Under the pieces are notes generated by a model. That model saw only the letters and a list, made by a program, of their open reading frames with translations. It was not told the origin of the DNA and did not search any database. This document shows positions 1 through 11,435 of a stretch of DNA of 64,000 bases, piece by piece. Origin of the DNA: VAXT01 sp963774625. Its GTDB lineage: Bacteria; Actinomycetota; Thermoleophilia; Gaiellales; Gaiellaceae. Both the position numbers and the translations under genes were made by a program. The stretch covers positions 1,054,001 through 1,118,000 of the forward strand of contig CAVZFQ010000013.1 of assembly GCA_963774625.1 (NCBI GenBank), given 5' to 3'. The first letter of the stretch is position 1; each line of letters begins with the position of its first letter.

Positions 1-3000
1 GGGCCGGTCTGGGCACGATCATGGACGACGACGGGCTCCCGTCGCTCTCCGTGAACGACGTCACCGTCACGGAGGGCAACGGAGGCGGAGTGAACGCCGT
101 CTTCACGGTCAGCCTCACTTCCGCCAGCGGCCAGGCGGTGAGCGTCGACTTCGCAACCGCCGACGGCACCGCGACCGCCGGAGCCGACTACACGGCGACG
201 AGCGGCACGCTCAGCTTCACCGCCGGCCAGACGACACGGACGATCACCGTTCCGACGAGCGGCGACCTCCTCGACGAGATCGACGAGACGTTCACGCTCG
301 GCCTGACGAACCCGGTCAATGCGGCGATCTCCGACCCGCTCGGGCTCGGGACGATCACCGACAACGACGCAACGCCCACGCTCTCGGCCGAGGACGTGTC
401 CGTGACCGAGGGCGATAGCGGCACTGTCAATGCGACCTTTGCGGTCGAGCTCAGCGCCCCCAGTGGGCGGGCTGTCTCGGTCGACTTCGCGACCGCGAAC
501 GGGAGCGCGACCGCCCCCGCCGACTACGTGGCGACGAGTGGGACGCTCGATTTCGCCGCGGGCCAGACGGCGAAGACGGTCACCGTGGTCGTCAACGCAG
601 ACGTTCTCGACGAGATCAACGAAACGTTCACGACCGTGTTGTCGAACCCGACGAACGCGACGATTGCCGACGGCACGGGGCTCGGAACGATCACCGATGA
701 CGACCCGCAGCCCGAGCTCGCAATCAACGACGCGACAGTCGCCGAGGGCAACTCCGGCACGGTCGATGCCACCTTCACGGTCACCCTGAGCGCGGTGAGC
801 GGGCGGACGGTCACGGTCAACTACGCCTCGGCCAATACCACGGCGACCGCCCCCGCCGACTACACGGCGGTAGAGCGGCACGCTCAGCTTCGCGAGCGGC
901 GAGACGACGAAGACGATCACCGTCACGGTCAACGGCGACCTGCTCGACGAAGCGGACGAGACCTTCGCCGTCAATCTCTCCAACGCCTCCGGGGCCACCG
1001 TGACCGTTCCGCAGGGTCACGGCACGATCACCGACGACGACCCGACTGCCGACGCTGACGATCAACGACGTTCCGGTGACCGAGGGAAGCTCGGGCACGA
1101 CTGCCGCGAACTTCACCGTCACCCTGAGCGCGCCGAGCGGCCGCACCGTGACCGTGGGCTATGCGACCGCGAACGGGACGGCGATGTCGCCCGGCGACTA
1201 TCAGGCGAGCGGCGGGACGCTGACCTTCGCTCCGGGCCAGACGTCACAGCAAATTTCCATTCAGGTCGTCGGTGACCTGGACGACGAGGCCAGCGAGACC
1301 TACTTCCTCAACCTGTCCGGCCCGACGAACGCGACGCTCACCGACCCGCAGGGCGTGGGCACGATCATCGACGACGACGGCCAGCCCGTGCTCTCGGTCA
1401 ACGACGTGACGGTCACCGAGGGGCAGTCGGGGATCGTCAACGCCAACTTCGCGGTCACCCTGTCGGCGCCGAGCGGCCAGACGGTCAGCGTAGGCTACGC
1501 CAGCGCCGACGGGACGGCGATCGCCGGGGCCGACTACACCGCGACCGGCGGCAATCTCGTCTTCAACCCCGGGGTCACCTCGCGCACGCTGACCGTGCAG
1601 GTGACGAGTGACACGCTCGACGAGCTCGACGAGACGTTCCTCGCGCACCTCACCGATCCGGCAAACGCAACGATCGCGGACGGAGAGGGCGTCGGCACGA
1701 TCACCGACGACGACAACCCGCCGAGCCTGTCCATCGGCGACGTCACGGTCACCGAAGGCCAGTCGGGCACGGTCCCCGCCACTTTCACGGCCACGCTTTC
1801 GGCCCAGAGCGGGCGCACGGTGACAGTCGACTACGTCACCGCGAACGGCACGGCCACGGCGCCGGCCGACTATCAGGCGACCACGGGGACCCTGAGCTTC
1901 CCGCCCGGCGTGACGACGCGCACCGTCACCGTTCTGGTCAAGGGGGACACGTTGGACGAGGCGGACGAGACGTACTCCGTCGACCTCTCGAACCCGGGTA
2001 ACGGGACGATTGCCGACCCGCAGGCGCTCGGCACGATCACGGACGACGACCCGGCGCCGACGATCTCGATCGGCGACGCCACGGTGACGGAGGGCGACGC
2101 CGGCACGGCGAATGCCACCTTCACGGTCGACCTGAGCACCGCGAGCGGCCGGCCCGCGTCGGTCGACTACGCCACTGCAAGCGGCTCTGCGACGGCGCCG
2201 GCGGACTACCAGACGGCGAGCGGAACGCTCAATTTCGCTGTCGGGGAAACGACGAAGACAGTCACCGTCCTGGTCAACGGCGACTTGCTCGACGAGATCG
2301 ACGAGAACTTCACCGTCAGCCTGTCGAGCGCTGTCGGCGCAACCATCGGCGACGGCCTCGGGCTCGGAACGATCACCGACAACGACCCACTGCCTTCGCT
2401 GAGCATCAATGACGTGACGGTCACCGAAGGCGACTCCGGCACGGTTGCCGCAGCCTTCACGGTCAGTCTGAGCGTGCCGAGCGGACGCAGCGTGACGGTC
2501 GGCTACGCGACCGCCAACGGCTCGGCGATTGCGCCGGCGGACTTCACGGCGGGCACGGGGACGCTGAACTTTGCGGCCGGCCAGACCTCGCAGCAGGTGA
2601 CGGTGCTCGTGAACGGCGACCTGCTCGACGAGGTCAGCGAGAGCTTCTTCCTCAACCTGTCGGGCCCGACGAACGCGACGATCTCCGATCCCCAGGCCGT
2701 GGGCACGATCATCGACGACGACGGGCTGCCGACTCTCTCGATCAACGACGTGACGGTCACCGAAGGTCAGTCGGGGACTGTCAACGCAAACTTCACCGTC
2801 ACGCTCTCGGCGTCGAGCGGGCAGACCGTCAGCGTCGGCTATTCGAGCGCTGACGGGACGGCGCTCGCCGGGGCCGACTACAACGCGACCGGCGGCAACC
2901 TCATCTTCAACCCCGGGATCACGACACGGACGCTGACCGTGCAGGTGACGAGCGACACGCTCGACGAGCTCGATGAGAACTTCTTCGTGAACCTCGCCGA

Positions 3001-6000
3001 TCCGAACAATGCGGAGATCGCGGACGGCCAGGGCACCGGCACGATCACCGACGACGACAACCCGCCGACCCTGTCCATCGGTGACGCCACGGTCGCCGAG
3101 GGCAACACGGGGAACGCAAACGCAACCTTCACCGTCACGCTCTCGGCCGCGAGTGGCCGAACGATCACTGTCGATTACGCGACGGCGAACGGGTCGGCGA
3201 TCGCCCCGGGCGACTACGCGGCCGTGCCTCCCTCGACGCTCACGTTCAACCCGGGGCAGACCAGCCGAACACTGACCGTCCTCGTGAACGGTGACGCGCT
3301 CGACGAGGTGAACGAGACGTACTTGGTCGACCTCTCGAGCCCCACGAACTCGACCATCGCCGACCCGCAGGCAATCGGCACGATCACCGACGACGATCCC
3401 CTCCCGACGGTGTCGGTGAGCGACGCGAGCGTCACGGAGGGTGACGGGGACACCGCTGCCGCCACGTTCACGGTCACACTCAACGGGCCGAGTGGTCGCG
3501 GTCTCTCCGTCGACTTCGCGACCGGTGACGGAAGTGCAATCGCGCCCGCCGATTACGCAGCGGCGACGGGCACGCTCAACTTTGCGGCCGGGGAGACGAC
3601 GAAGACGGTCAACGTCCTCGCCGCCGGCGACACGCTGGACGAGATCGACGAGACGTTCACCCTCAGCCTCTCGAACGCGGTCAATGTGACTGTGGCGGAC
3701 AACCTCGGGCTCGGCACGATCACCGACAACGACCCGCTCCCCGCTTTGAGCGTCAACGACGTGACCGTCACCGAGGGCGACAGCGGCCCGGTGGCCGCCA
3801 CGTTCACCGTCAGCATGAACGTCCCGAGTGGCCGCGCGGCCTCGGTCAGCTACGCGACGGCTGATGGGACGGCGACTGCGCCGGGCGACTATGCGTCGGC
3901 GGCTGGGACGCTCAACTTCCCGGCGGGCCAGACGACGAGGACGGTCACCGTCAACGTCAACGGCGACGTGACGGACGAGCTGAACGAGACCTTCATGGTC
4001 ACGCTCTCGGCGGCCGTCAACGCCACGATTCTCGACGCGCAGGGCGTCGGCACGATCATCGACGACGACGGCTTCCCGTCACTCTCGATCAACGACGTGA
4101 CGGTGACCGAGACCAACAGCTCGGTGAACGCGGTCTTCAACGTCAACCTGAGCAACGCCAGCGGCCAGACGGTCAGCGTCGCCTTCGCGACCGCCGACGG
4201 GACTGCGATCGCGGGTGCCGACTACACCTCGGCGAGCGGCACGCTCGAGTTCGCGCCCGGGCAGTTGACGCGGACGATCACCGTGGCCGTCACCGGCGAC
4301 CTCCTCGACGAGATCGACGAGAACTTCACCGTCACCCTGACGAATCCGGTGAACGCCTCGATCACCGATGACATCGGGCTCGGGACGATCGCCGACAACG
4401 ACCCGACGCCGACCCTGACCATCAACGACACGACCGTGGCCGAGGGCGACTCGGGCACCACGGCCGCGACCTTCACGATCACGCAAAGTGCTCCGAGCGG
4501 CCGCGCCACCTCGGTCGACTACTCGACGTTGAACGGCTCGGCGACCGCGCCTGCGGATTACACGGCCGGCAGCGGCACGCTCAACTTCGCCGCGGGGGAG
4601 ACCACGAAACAGGTGACCGTGCTCGTCAACGGTGACCTCCTCGACGAGTCGAACGAGACGTACACGTTGAACCTCGCCAACCCGACCAATGTGACGATCG
4701 TCGACGGGCAGGGCCTGGGCACGATCAACGACGAAGACCCCCAGCCCTCGCTCTCGATCGACGACGTCACGGTGACGGAGGGCGACAGCGGCTCTGTGGT
4801 GGCCAACTTCACGGTCACGCTCAGCACGGTCAGCGGGCGGACCGTGTCGGTCGACTACGCGGCGGCGAACGGGACCGCGACGGCCCCTGGCGACTACCTC
4901 GGCACGGGCGGAACCCTCATCTTCCTGGCGGGCGAAACGACGAAGACCGTCACCGTCCAGGTCAACGGCGACACCCTCGACGAGGCGAACGAGAGCTACT
5001 TCGTCAACCTCTCGAACCCGTCGAACGCCGCGGTCACCGACGGCCAGGGTCTCGGCACGATCACCGACGACGATGCCATGCCTGCGCTCGTGATCGACGA
5101 CGTGACCGTGACCGAGGGTGACGCCGGCGGGACGACTGCCAACTTCACCGTCAGCCTGAGCTCATTGAGCGGCCAGACCGTGACCGCCCAGTTCGCGACG
5201 GCGAACGGCACGGCGACCGCTCCGGGCGACTACACGGCTCGCACGGGCACGGTCTCCTTCAGCGCCGGGCAGCTCACGCGGACGATCGCGATCCAGGTCG
5301 CGCCGGACACGATCGACGAGGTCAACGAGACCTACTTCCTCAATCTCTCGAACGCGACCAACGCGACCATTACCGACAGCCAGGGCGTCGGCACGATCAT
5401 CGACGACGACGGGCTGCCGGAGCTCTCCGTGAACGACGTCACAGTCACCGAGGGCCAGAGCGGCACGGTGAACGCGAACTTCACGGTCTCGCTGTCGGCT
5501 CCCAGCGGGCAGCCGGTCAGCGTCGGCTGGACGACGGCCGACGGCACGGCGATCTCTCCGGCCGACTACGTCGGCGGCGGCGGCAACGTCGTCTTCAGCC
5601 CGGGGTCACCACACGGCAGTTCACCGTCCTCGTGAACAGCGACACGCTCGACGAGCTCGACGAGACGTTCACGGTCCACCTGGCCGATCCGAACAACGCC
5701 ACGATCGCTGACGACATCGGCCTCGGCACGATCCTCGACGACGATGCGCCGCCTGTCCTGACGATCAACGACGTCACCGTCGCCGAGGGCGATTCCGGCA
5801 CCGTCAACGCCGTCTTCACCGTCAGTCTCGCGCCGGTCTCGGGTCGCGCGGTCTCCGTCGACTGGGCGACCGCTGCCGGTACCGCAGGCTCGCCCGCCGA
5901 CTTCGAGCCCGCCGGCGGCCAGCTGGCGTTCGCGGCCGGCCAGGCGACGAAGCAGGTTTCCGTCACGGTCAACTCGGATCTGCTCGACGAGGTGAACGAG

Positions 6001-9000
6001 ACGTTCTTCGTGAACCTCTCGAACCCGACGAATGCCACCATCGGCGACCCCCAGGGACTCGGCACGATCACCGACAATGACCCGCTGCCGACGCTTGTGG
6101 TCGACGACGTGACGGTAAACGAGCTCGACTCCGGCACGGTCAACGCGACGTTCACCGTGAGCCTGAACGTGCCGAGCGGTCGTCTCGTGACCGTGAACTA
6201 CGCGACTGCGAACGGGTCCGCTTCGGCCGCTGACTACGACCCGGTGATCGGCGCGCTCTCCTTCGATCCGGGCCAGACGACGAAGCCGATCACGGTTGTC
6301 GTCCACTCCGACGTGCTGGACGAGGCCAACGAGACGTTCTTCCTGAACCTTGCCGGGCCGTCGAACGCAACGCTCGCCGATCCGCAGGGGCTGGGGACGA
6401 TCAACGACAACGACCCGACACCCACGCTGTCGGTGAACGACGCGACGGTGATCGAGGGCAACACGGGGACCGTCCCAGCGACCTTCACAGTCACACTCAG
6501 TGCCCCGAGCGGCCGCAGCGTCACGGTCGACTACGCGACCGCCAACGGGACCGCCGTCGCGCCCGGCGACTACGCCGTTGCGAGCGGCATGCTCACGTTT
6601 GCGGCCGGCGAGACGACGAAGACGATCAACGTCCTGGTCAACGGCGATGTCCTCAATGAGGCCGTGACGGAGAACTTCTTCTTCAATCTCTCGAACGCGA
6701 CGAACGCGACGCTCACGGATGCCCAGGGCGTCGGCACGATCACGGAGGACGACGGCACGCCTGAGATCGCGATCAACGACGCGACGGTTTCGGAGAACAA
6801 CGCTTCGGGAGCGAACTTCACCGTCAGCCTGAGCGCCCCGAGCGGCCAGACCGTGACCGTCGACTATGCGACCGCGAACGGCAGCGCCACGGCGGGAGCC
6901 GACTACACGCCCGGCGCCGGCACTCTCACCTTCACCCCGGGTCAGACCTCGAAGCAGGTGAACGTGCTGGTCGTCAACGACTTGCTCGACGAGATCGACG
7001 AGACGTTCCTCGTCAACCTCACGAACGCCCAGCAGGCGACGATCGCCGACCCGCAGGCGGTGGCGACGATCACCGACAACGACGCGACGCCCGCGCTCTC
7101 GGTCGACGACGTCACGATCGACGAGGGCAATGCCGCCCCCACGGCCGTCGCGACCTTCACGGTCACCTTGAACGCGCCGAGCGGACGTGACGTGACCGTC
7201 GACTACGCGACAGCGAACAACAGCGCAACGGCGCCGGCCGACTACACGGCGGTCAACGGCCCGCTCGCCTTCACGCCCGGTCAGACGACGAAGACCGTCA
7301 GCGTGACCGTGAACGGCGATCAGCTCGACGAGGCGAACGAGACGTACTTCCTCAACCTTTCGAACGCGGTGAACGCGACGCTCACTGACCCCCAGGGTCT
7401 CGGAACGATCACCGACGACGACCCGCTACCGGCGCTGTCCATCGACAACATGACGGTGCTGGAGGGCGACCCCGCGAGCGCGACGGAATCAGTGCCCGCG
7501 ACCTTCACGGTCACCTTGAGCGCAGCGAGCGGCAGGGCCGTCTCGGTTGCCTACGCGACGGCGAACAACACCGCGACTGCGCCGGCGGACTACCTGGCGA
7601 CCAGCGGAACCCTCAACTTCGCGGCCGGCGAGACGACGAAGACGATCACCGTGACGGTGAACGGCGACGAGCTCAACGAGCTCAACGAGACCTACTTCGT
7701 CAACCTCACGTCGCCCACGAACGCGACGCTCGCCGACGGCCAGGGCCTGGGGACGATTACCGACGACGACGGCACGCCCGAGATCTCGATCGTCGACCAC
7801 ATCGTCTCGGAGGGGGTCTCGAACGGGCTCGCCACCTTCACGGTCAACCTGACCGCGGCGAGCGGGCAGACCGTGACCGTCGAGTACGCAACGGAGAACG
7901 GGAGCGCGATCGCGCCCGGCGACTACGGGGCCGGCAACGGGACGGTGACTTTCAGCCCGGGCCAGATCTTCCGGACGTTCACCGTGCCGATCGTGAACGA
8001 CAGCCTCGACGAGATCGACGAGACGTTCCTCGTCAATCTCTCTGCTCCGCAGAACGCGACGATCTTGGACGGCCAGGCAGTCGGCACGATCACCGACAAC
8101 GATCCCTTGCCGACGCTAGCCGTCGATGACGTGACCGTGCTCGAGGGCGACAGTGGGACCGTAGATGCCACGTTCACGGTCAGCCTCAACGTTCCGAGCG
8201 GCCGTGGAGTGAGCGTCAACTACGCCACGGCCAACGGGAGCGCGGTTGCGCCGGGCGACTATGCCCCGGCGAGCGGCGCGCTCGCGTTCGCGGCCGGCGA
8301 GACGACGAAGTCGATCACCTTGACGGTCAACGGCGACGTGCTCGACGAAGCGAACGAGACCTTCTTCCTCAACCTCTCGAGCCCGACGAACGCGACGTTC
8401 CTCGACAACCAGGGGATCGGCACGATCACGGACGACGACGGCACGCCGGCGCTCTCGATCAACGATGTGGCCGTCACGGAAGGCAACTCGGGAACGATCA
8501 ACGCGATCTTCATGGTCACCCTCGCACCGGTGAGCGGCCAGACCGTGACCGTTCAGTACGCCACCGCCGACGGGACGGCGGTCGCGTCCTCCGACTACAC
8601 GGCGGTCGGAAACACACTCACCTTTGCACCGGGCGAGTCGACGAAGACGATCGCGGTGCAGGTACGCGGCGATACGTTGATCGAGGCCAACGAGACCTTC
8701 CTCGTCAACCTCTCGAACGCGACGAACGCAGCACTCGCCGACGGTCAGGGCCTGGGCACGATCACGAATGACGACGCGGCTCCGCCCCCGCCGCCTCCAC
8801 CGCCTCCGCCACCCCCGCCACCTCCGCCACCTCCGCCACCGCCCCCGCCACCTCCGCCTGCGCCTCCGACGACAGGAGCCAAGCTGTACTCACCGGTCAA
8901 GGGCGCTCGGCTGAAAGCGGCACCGATGCTCAGGTGGCGTGCGGTGGCGCGTGCTCGTCACTACAACGTCCAGCTCTTCCGCAGCGGGCGCAAGGTCTAC

Positions 9001-9165
9001 TCCGCGTGGCCGACAAAGCCGCAGCTGAAGCTCAAGGCGCGCTGGAGGTTCCAGGGACGCACATACCGGCTGAGGCCCGGCACCTACACCTGGATCGTCT
9101 GGCCGAACGTGGGCGGGCGGTACGTGAAGATGCTCGGCCAGAGCTCTTTCAAAATCGTCAAATAG
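1..9165 (+). CDS. Giant Calx-beta repeat surface protein (5' partial, three frameshifts)
   Basis: The reading frame is open at the left edge, so the gene begins outside the window. About 26 complete Calx-beta modules of roughly 112 residues follow one another; each has a VTVTEG opening, a middle like DYATANGTATAPADY, an LDExNETF segment and a GTITDDD closing calcium-loop-like motif. Then come 26 consecutive prolines (8782-8859) and a C-terminal domain of about 96 residues with PMLRWRAV, YTWIVWP and MLGQSSF. Calx-beta modules bind calcium in the families studied, so an extracellular adhesive or surface-layer role is likely. The frame changes near 872 and 1045 (each like one extra base) and near 5606 (one G lost from a G run); downstream sequence is perfectly conserved, so these look like sequence errors or very recent mutations. 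The stop is followed by paired hairpins. Confidence 0.88.
34..6755 (+). repeat. Higher-order tandem repeat, about 1,344 bp, four Calx-beta modules per unit
   Basis: The linker variant encoding a IIDDDG-type junction ends at 34, 1380, 2724, 4071 and 5412, and a related EDDG junction ends at 6755. Spacings are 1346, 1344, 1347, 1341 and 1343 bp; correcting the three single-base frameshifts gives 1344, 1344, 1347, 1341 and 1344. Within each unit the linkers follow a similar order (for example DDDNPP then DDDPxP then DNDPLP in the first units). After 6755 the same type of junction recurs at 7772 and 8441, spacings of three and two modules. This shows duplication in blocks of four modules. Confidence 0.85.
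8782..8859 (+). repeat. Polyproline tract (26 consecutive Pro codons)
   Basis: In-frame CCN codons only, joining the last Calx-beta module to the C-terminal domain. It would form a stiff polyproline-II spacer, typical of surface proteins that must span the wall. CCG, CCC, CCT and CCA are mixed, so it is not a pure microsatellite, but it is still prone to length change. Confidence 0.9.
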
Positions 9166-9217
9166 GTCCGGGGCCACGGGCCCCGGACTCGCGGAAAGTG
9201 CTTCGCACTTTCCGCGA
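9166..9217. terminator. Paired hairpins between convergent genes
   Basis: First hairpin: a 10-bp perfect stem GTCCGGGGCC/GGCCCCGGAC with loop ACG (9166-9188). Second: a 13-bp perfect stem TCGCGGAAAGTGC with loop TTC (9189-9217). They start directly after the stop of the Calx-beta gene and face the 3' end of the amidase gene, so they can serve both strands. No clear T-tract follows. Confidence 0.65.
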
Positions 9218-9297
9218 CGAAGAGCACTGTTCTCCACGTGCCGACGCCGTTGACTGCGTGTAGTTGATGGCTTGAGACGCTGGCGGCGTTTCGGCCC

Positions 9298-9945
9298 TTA
9301 TCGACCGCCTGTGAATGCGGCGACGCCGGCGGTCAGGCCCCTGGCGACGCGCTGCTGGTACGCGGCCGAGCGCAGAAGGCGCCCTTCGGCCGGGTTCGAC
9401 ATGAAGCCCGTCTCGACCAGCACTACCGGCACGTTCGCCCAGTTGAAGCCGGTCAGGTCGCTGCGCCGGACGAGCCCGAGGTTGCGGGCTCCCGTGGAGC
9501 CGACGAGCGACTTCTGGATCGAGCGGGCCGCCCGCAGGCTCGGGCCGTAGACGTCGTCGGTCCAGCCACGGCGCAGGGCGGGGTAGAGGGTGGAGGCACC
9601 GCGGCGAGTCGAGTCGGTCGAGCCGTCGGCGTGGATCCGCAGCATCAGAGCCGCCTGTCGGCGGTTGCAGTACTCGGCACGCGCGACGTTCCCGCCGCTC
9701 CCGTAGCGGAAGGTCGGGCCTGTGCGCGTCATCGCCACGCGGTATCCGCGCTGGAGGAGCAGCGTGCGCGTCCGGTGGGCAATCTGCAGCACGACCTCGG
9801 CCTCGCCGGAGGCACCGCCGCCGTCCTTTTCCTTGTACACGCGCGAGCCCGGCCCGATCGGCTCGCGCTGCCGACCGACCGCAGGAGGCGTCCCGTGGCC
9901 CGGGTCCAGGCAGATGAGAGCGGCCGCTAGAGCCTCGACGAGCAT
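9298..9945 (-). CDS. N-acetylmuramoyl-L-alanine amidase (Amidase_3)
   Basis: A 215-residue zinc amidase that cleaves the lactyl-L-alanine bond of peptidoglycan. Zinc-site elements are visible: DPGHG near residues 14-18 (His ligand), a Glu in SGEAEVVLQIA, and His in RIHADGS. The catalytic Glu is in VETGFMSN near the C-terminus. The N-terminus is short and hydrophobic (ALAAALICLDPGHG), so export by a longer upstream signal or release without a classical signal peptide are both possible. The gene stands alone, convergent to the Calx-beta gene and divergent from the next gene, with only about 50 bp between the two starts. Length is normal for the catalytic domain, with no wall-binding repeat. Confidence 0.9.
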   Translation of the reverse strand: MLVEALAAALICLDPGHGTPPAVGRQREPIGPGSRVYKEKDGGGASGEAEVVLQIAHRTRTLLLQRGYRVAMTRTGPTFRYGSGGNVARAEYCNRRQAALMLRIHADGSTDSTRRGASTLYPALRRGWTDDVYGPSLRAARSIQKSLVGSTGARNLGLVRRSDLTGFNWANVPVVLVETGFMSNPAEGRLLRSAAYQQRVARGLTAGVAAFTGGR

Positions 9946-9993
9946 CTCTCAAACGTAGCCAGAACGGGCAAATCAGTGGCATCATGCTCATCG

Positions 9994-10560
9994 ATGGGGT
10001 CAAGGGGAGTACGCGCAGGCGCGCTCTGCTTGCTCGCGGCGCTCATCGTCGCCGGCCCCGCCTGGACCGCACCCAAGCCGGACCCGCCGCCCGTTCCACC
10101 ACCTGCGCCCGCTCCGCAGCCTCCCCCGCCCGCTCCCGAGCCGCCTCCGCCCGTGACCCCGGTCGTAGTTGCGCCTACCGGGCCCACCGCGGCTCAGCTC
10201 GCAGCACGGAAACGGGCAGCAGCGACGGCACAGCGCAAGCGCGCAGCCCGGCTCGCAGCGACAAAGAGGGCACGTGAGGCGAAACAGGTGGCAGTCGCTC
10301 CGCGGGCACAGACAGGCGCGAGCCAGACCGCCGGCTTCTCCGACCCGGAATCCGGGACGTCGCAGGCGCTTCCGTTCCTCCTCGCCGGGCTCCTCGGAGG
10401 GGTCCTGCTGCTGGGCGTGGCGCTCACGCCGGCCCGCGCCGTCCCCTCGCGCGTCTCGCGCGCGCTCGACGATCGGCGGCAGGAGATCGCTCTCCTCGGA
10501 GCGTTGGGGCTCGTGGCGACCGGATGCTTCTTCCTGCTGGCCATGATTTCTTCAGCGTGA
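9994..10560 (+). CDS. Proline-rich secreted/membrane protein, unknown function
   Basis: I do not recognise a family. From the ATG at 9994 the 188-residue product has a signal-like hydrophobic N-terminus (GALCLLAALIVAG), a proline-rich segment, an Ala/Lys/Arg-rich stretch (RKRAAATAQRKRAARLAATKR, split here as a basic helix), and two C-terminal membrane helices (LPFLLAGLLGGVLLLGVAL and LGALGLVATGCFFLLAMIS). An in-frame GTG at 9976 would add six residues; the ATG gives the better signal peptide. It ends 5 bp before the HYR gene, so the two are probably one transcript. The layout resembles a membrane-tethered wall-spanning stalk, but that is inference. Confidence 0.6.
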   Translation: MGSRGVRAGALCLLAALIVAGPAWTAPKPDPPPVPPPAPAPQPPPPAPEPPPPVTPVVVAPTGPTAAQLAARKRAAATAQRKRAARLAATKRAREAKQVAVAPRAQTGASQTAGFSDPESGTSQALPFLLAGLLGGVLLLGVALTPARAVPSRVSRALDDRRQEIALLGALGLVATGCFFLLAMISSA

Positions 10561-10564
10561 CCCG

Positions 10565-11410
10565 ATGATGCGTCGCGTTCTCACTCTGTGCGCCATCGCC
10601 GGCTTCGCCGCGCCCGTCGCCATCGCCGCCGATCCGCCGGTCGTGACGGTTCCCGCGGACCTGACTGTCGAGGCTCAGAGCTTCGCGGGCGCGGCCGTGA
10701 CGTACACGGCGTCGGCGGTCGATGACAAGAACCGCCCGATTCCGGTCTCATGCAATCCGGCTTCGGGATCGACCTTTCCGATCGGCCCCAACGCCGTGAC
10801 GTGCACCGCGACCGATGGCGGAGAGACAACGACCCGGCGCTTCACGATCACCGTCGCCGACAGTACTCCGCCCTCGCTCGTCGTCCCGAAGTCCAAAGTG
10901 GTGAGGACGACCCGCGCGGGAGTGATCGTCACCTACAGCGCCACGGCCACCGACATCGTCGACGGCCCCGTCGGCACGGCCTGCAACCCGGCCTCCGGTG
11001 CACGCTTCCCGTTCGGAGTCACGAAGGTGACGTGCTCCGCCAACGATCGGCGCGGCAACGCCGCGACCGCCGCCTTCGACATCACCGTCACGCGTGCCCG
11101 GACGGCGAAGCGGTCGTCGCTACTCGCCCCACTCGCCGGCGCCAGGGTCTCGGCTCCGCCGTTGCTTCGCTGGCGCGCCGTGCCGAAGGCAAAGTTCTAC
11201 AACGCCCAGGTCTACCGGCAGGGCCGCAAGATCCTGAGCCTCTGGCCGCAACGCTCGCGTCTGAAGATGACCCGCAGCTGGGATCACCAAGGTCGCACGT
11301 TCCGCCTCAAGCCCGGGGTCTACACGTGGTACGTGTGGCCGGGCTTCGGCACGCTGGCCAAGCCGCGCTTCGGGAAGATGCTCGGCCAGAGCTCCTTCCG
11401 CGTGTCCTAG
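10565..11410 (+). CDS. Secreted HYR-domain protein with shared C-terminal domain
   Basis: 281 residues. A signal peptide (about 1-21, ending AIAAD) is followed by two HYR (hyalin-repeat, Ig-like) modules at about 22-99 and 100-176, with typical endings GPNAVTCTATDGG and GVTKVTCSANDRRGNAA. The last 100 residues match the C-terminus of the Calx-beta protein: LLRWRAVPKAKFYNAQVYR, LWP, RTFRLKPGVYTWYVWP and GKMLGQSSF. HYR domains are extracellular adhesion modules. The shared terminus suggests both proteins use the same surface partner or fold. The stop codon lies inside the terminator stem. Confidence 0.8.
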   Translation: MMRRVLTLCAIAGFAAPVAIAADPPVVTVPADLTVEAQSFAGAAVTYTASAVDDKNRPIPVSCNPASGSTFPIGPNAVTCTATDGGETTTRRFTITVADSTPPSLVVPKSKVVRTTRAGVIVTYSATATDIVDGPVGTACNPASGARFPFGVTKVTCSANDRRGNAATAAFDITVTRARTAKRSSLLAPLAGARVSAPPLLRWRAVPKAKFYNAQVYRQGRKILSLWPQRSRLKMTRSWDHQGRTFRLKPGVYTWYVWPGFGTLAKPRFGKMLGQSSFRVS

Positions 11411-11435
11411 GAGGGTTTGACGAAACCCTCCTAGG
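11406..11435. terminator. Bidirectional terminator hairpin
   Basis: A 13-bp perfect stem (CCTAGGAGGGTTT against AAACCCTCCTAGG) with loop GACG. The TAG stop of the HYR gene (+) and the TAG stop of the ABC permease (-) both lie inside the two arms, so one element ends both convergent transcripts. On the minus strand the structure is equally strong. Confidence 0.8.

Noticed and set aside
188..8519. A ladder of minus-strand ORFs of 70-250 codons opposite the Calx-beta gene
   Set aside because: They repeat with the period of the modules and share the same composition (for example SSSVIVPxPxxS), so they are antisense shadows of the repeat array.
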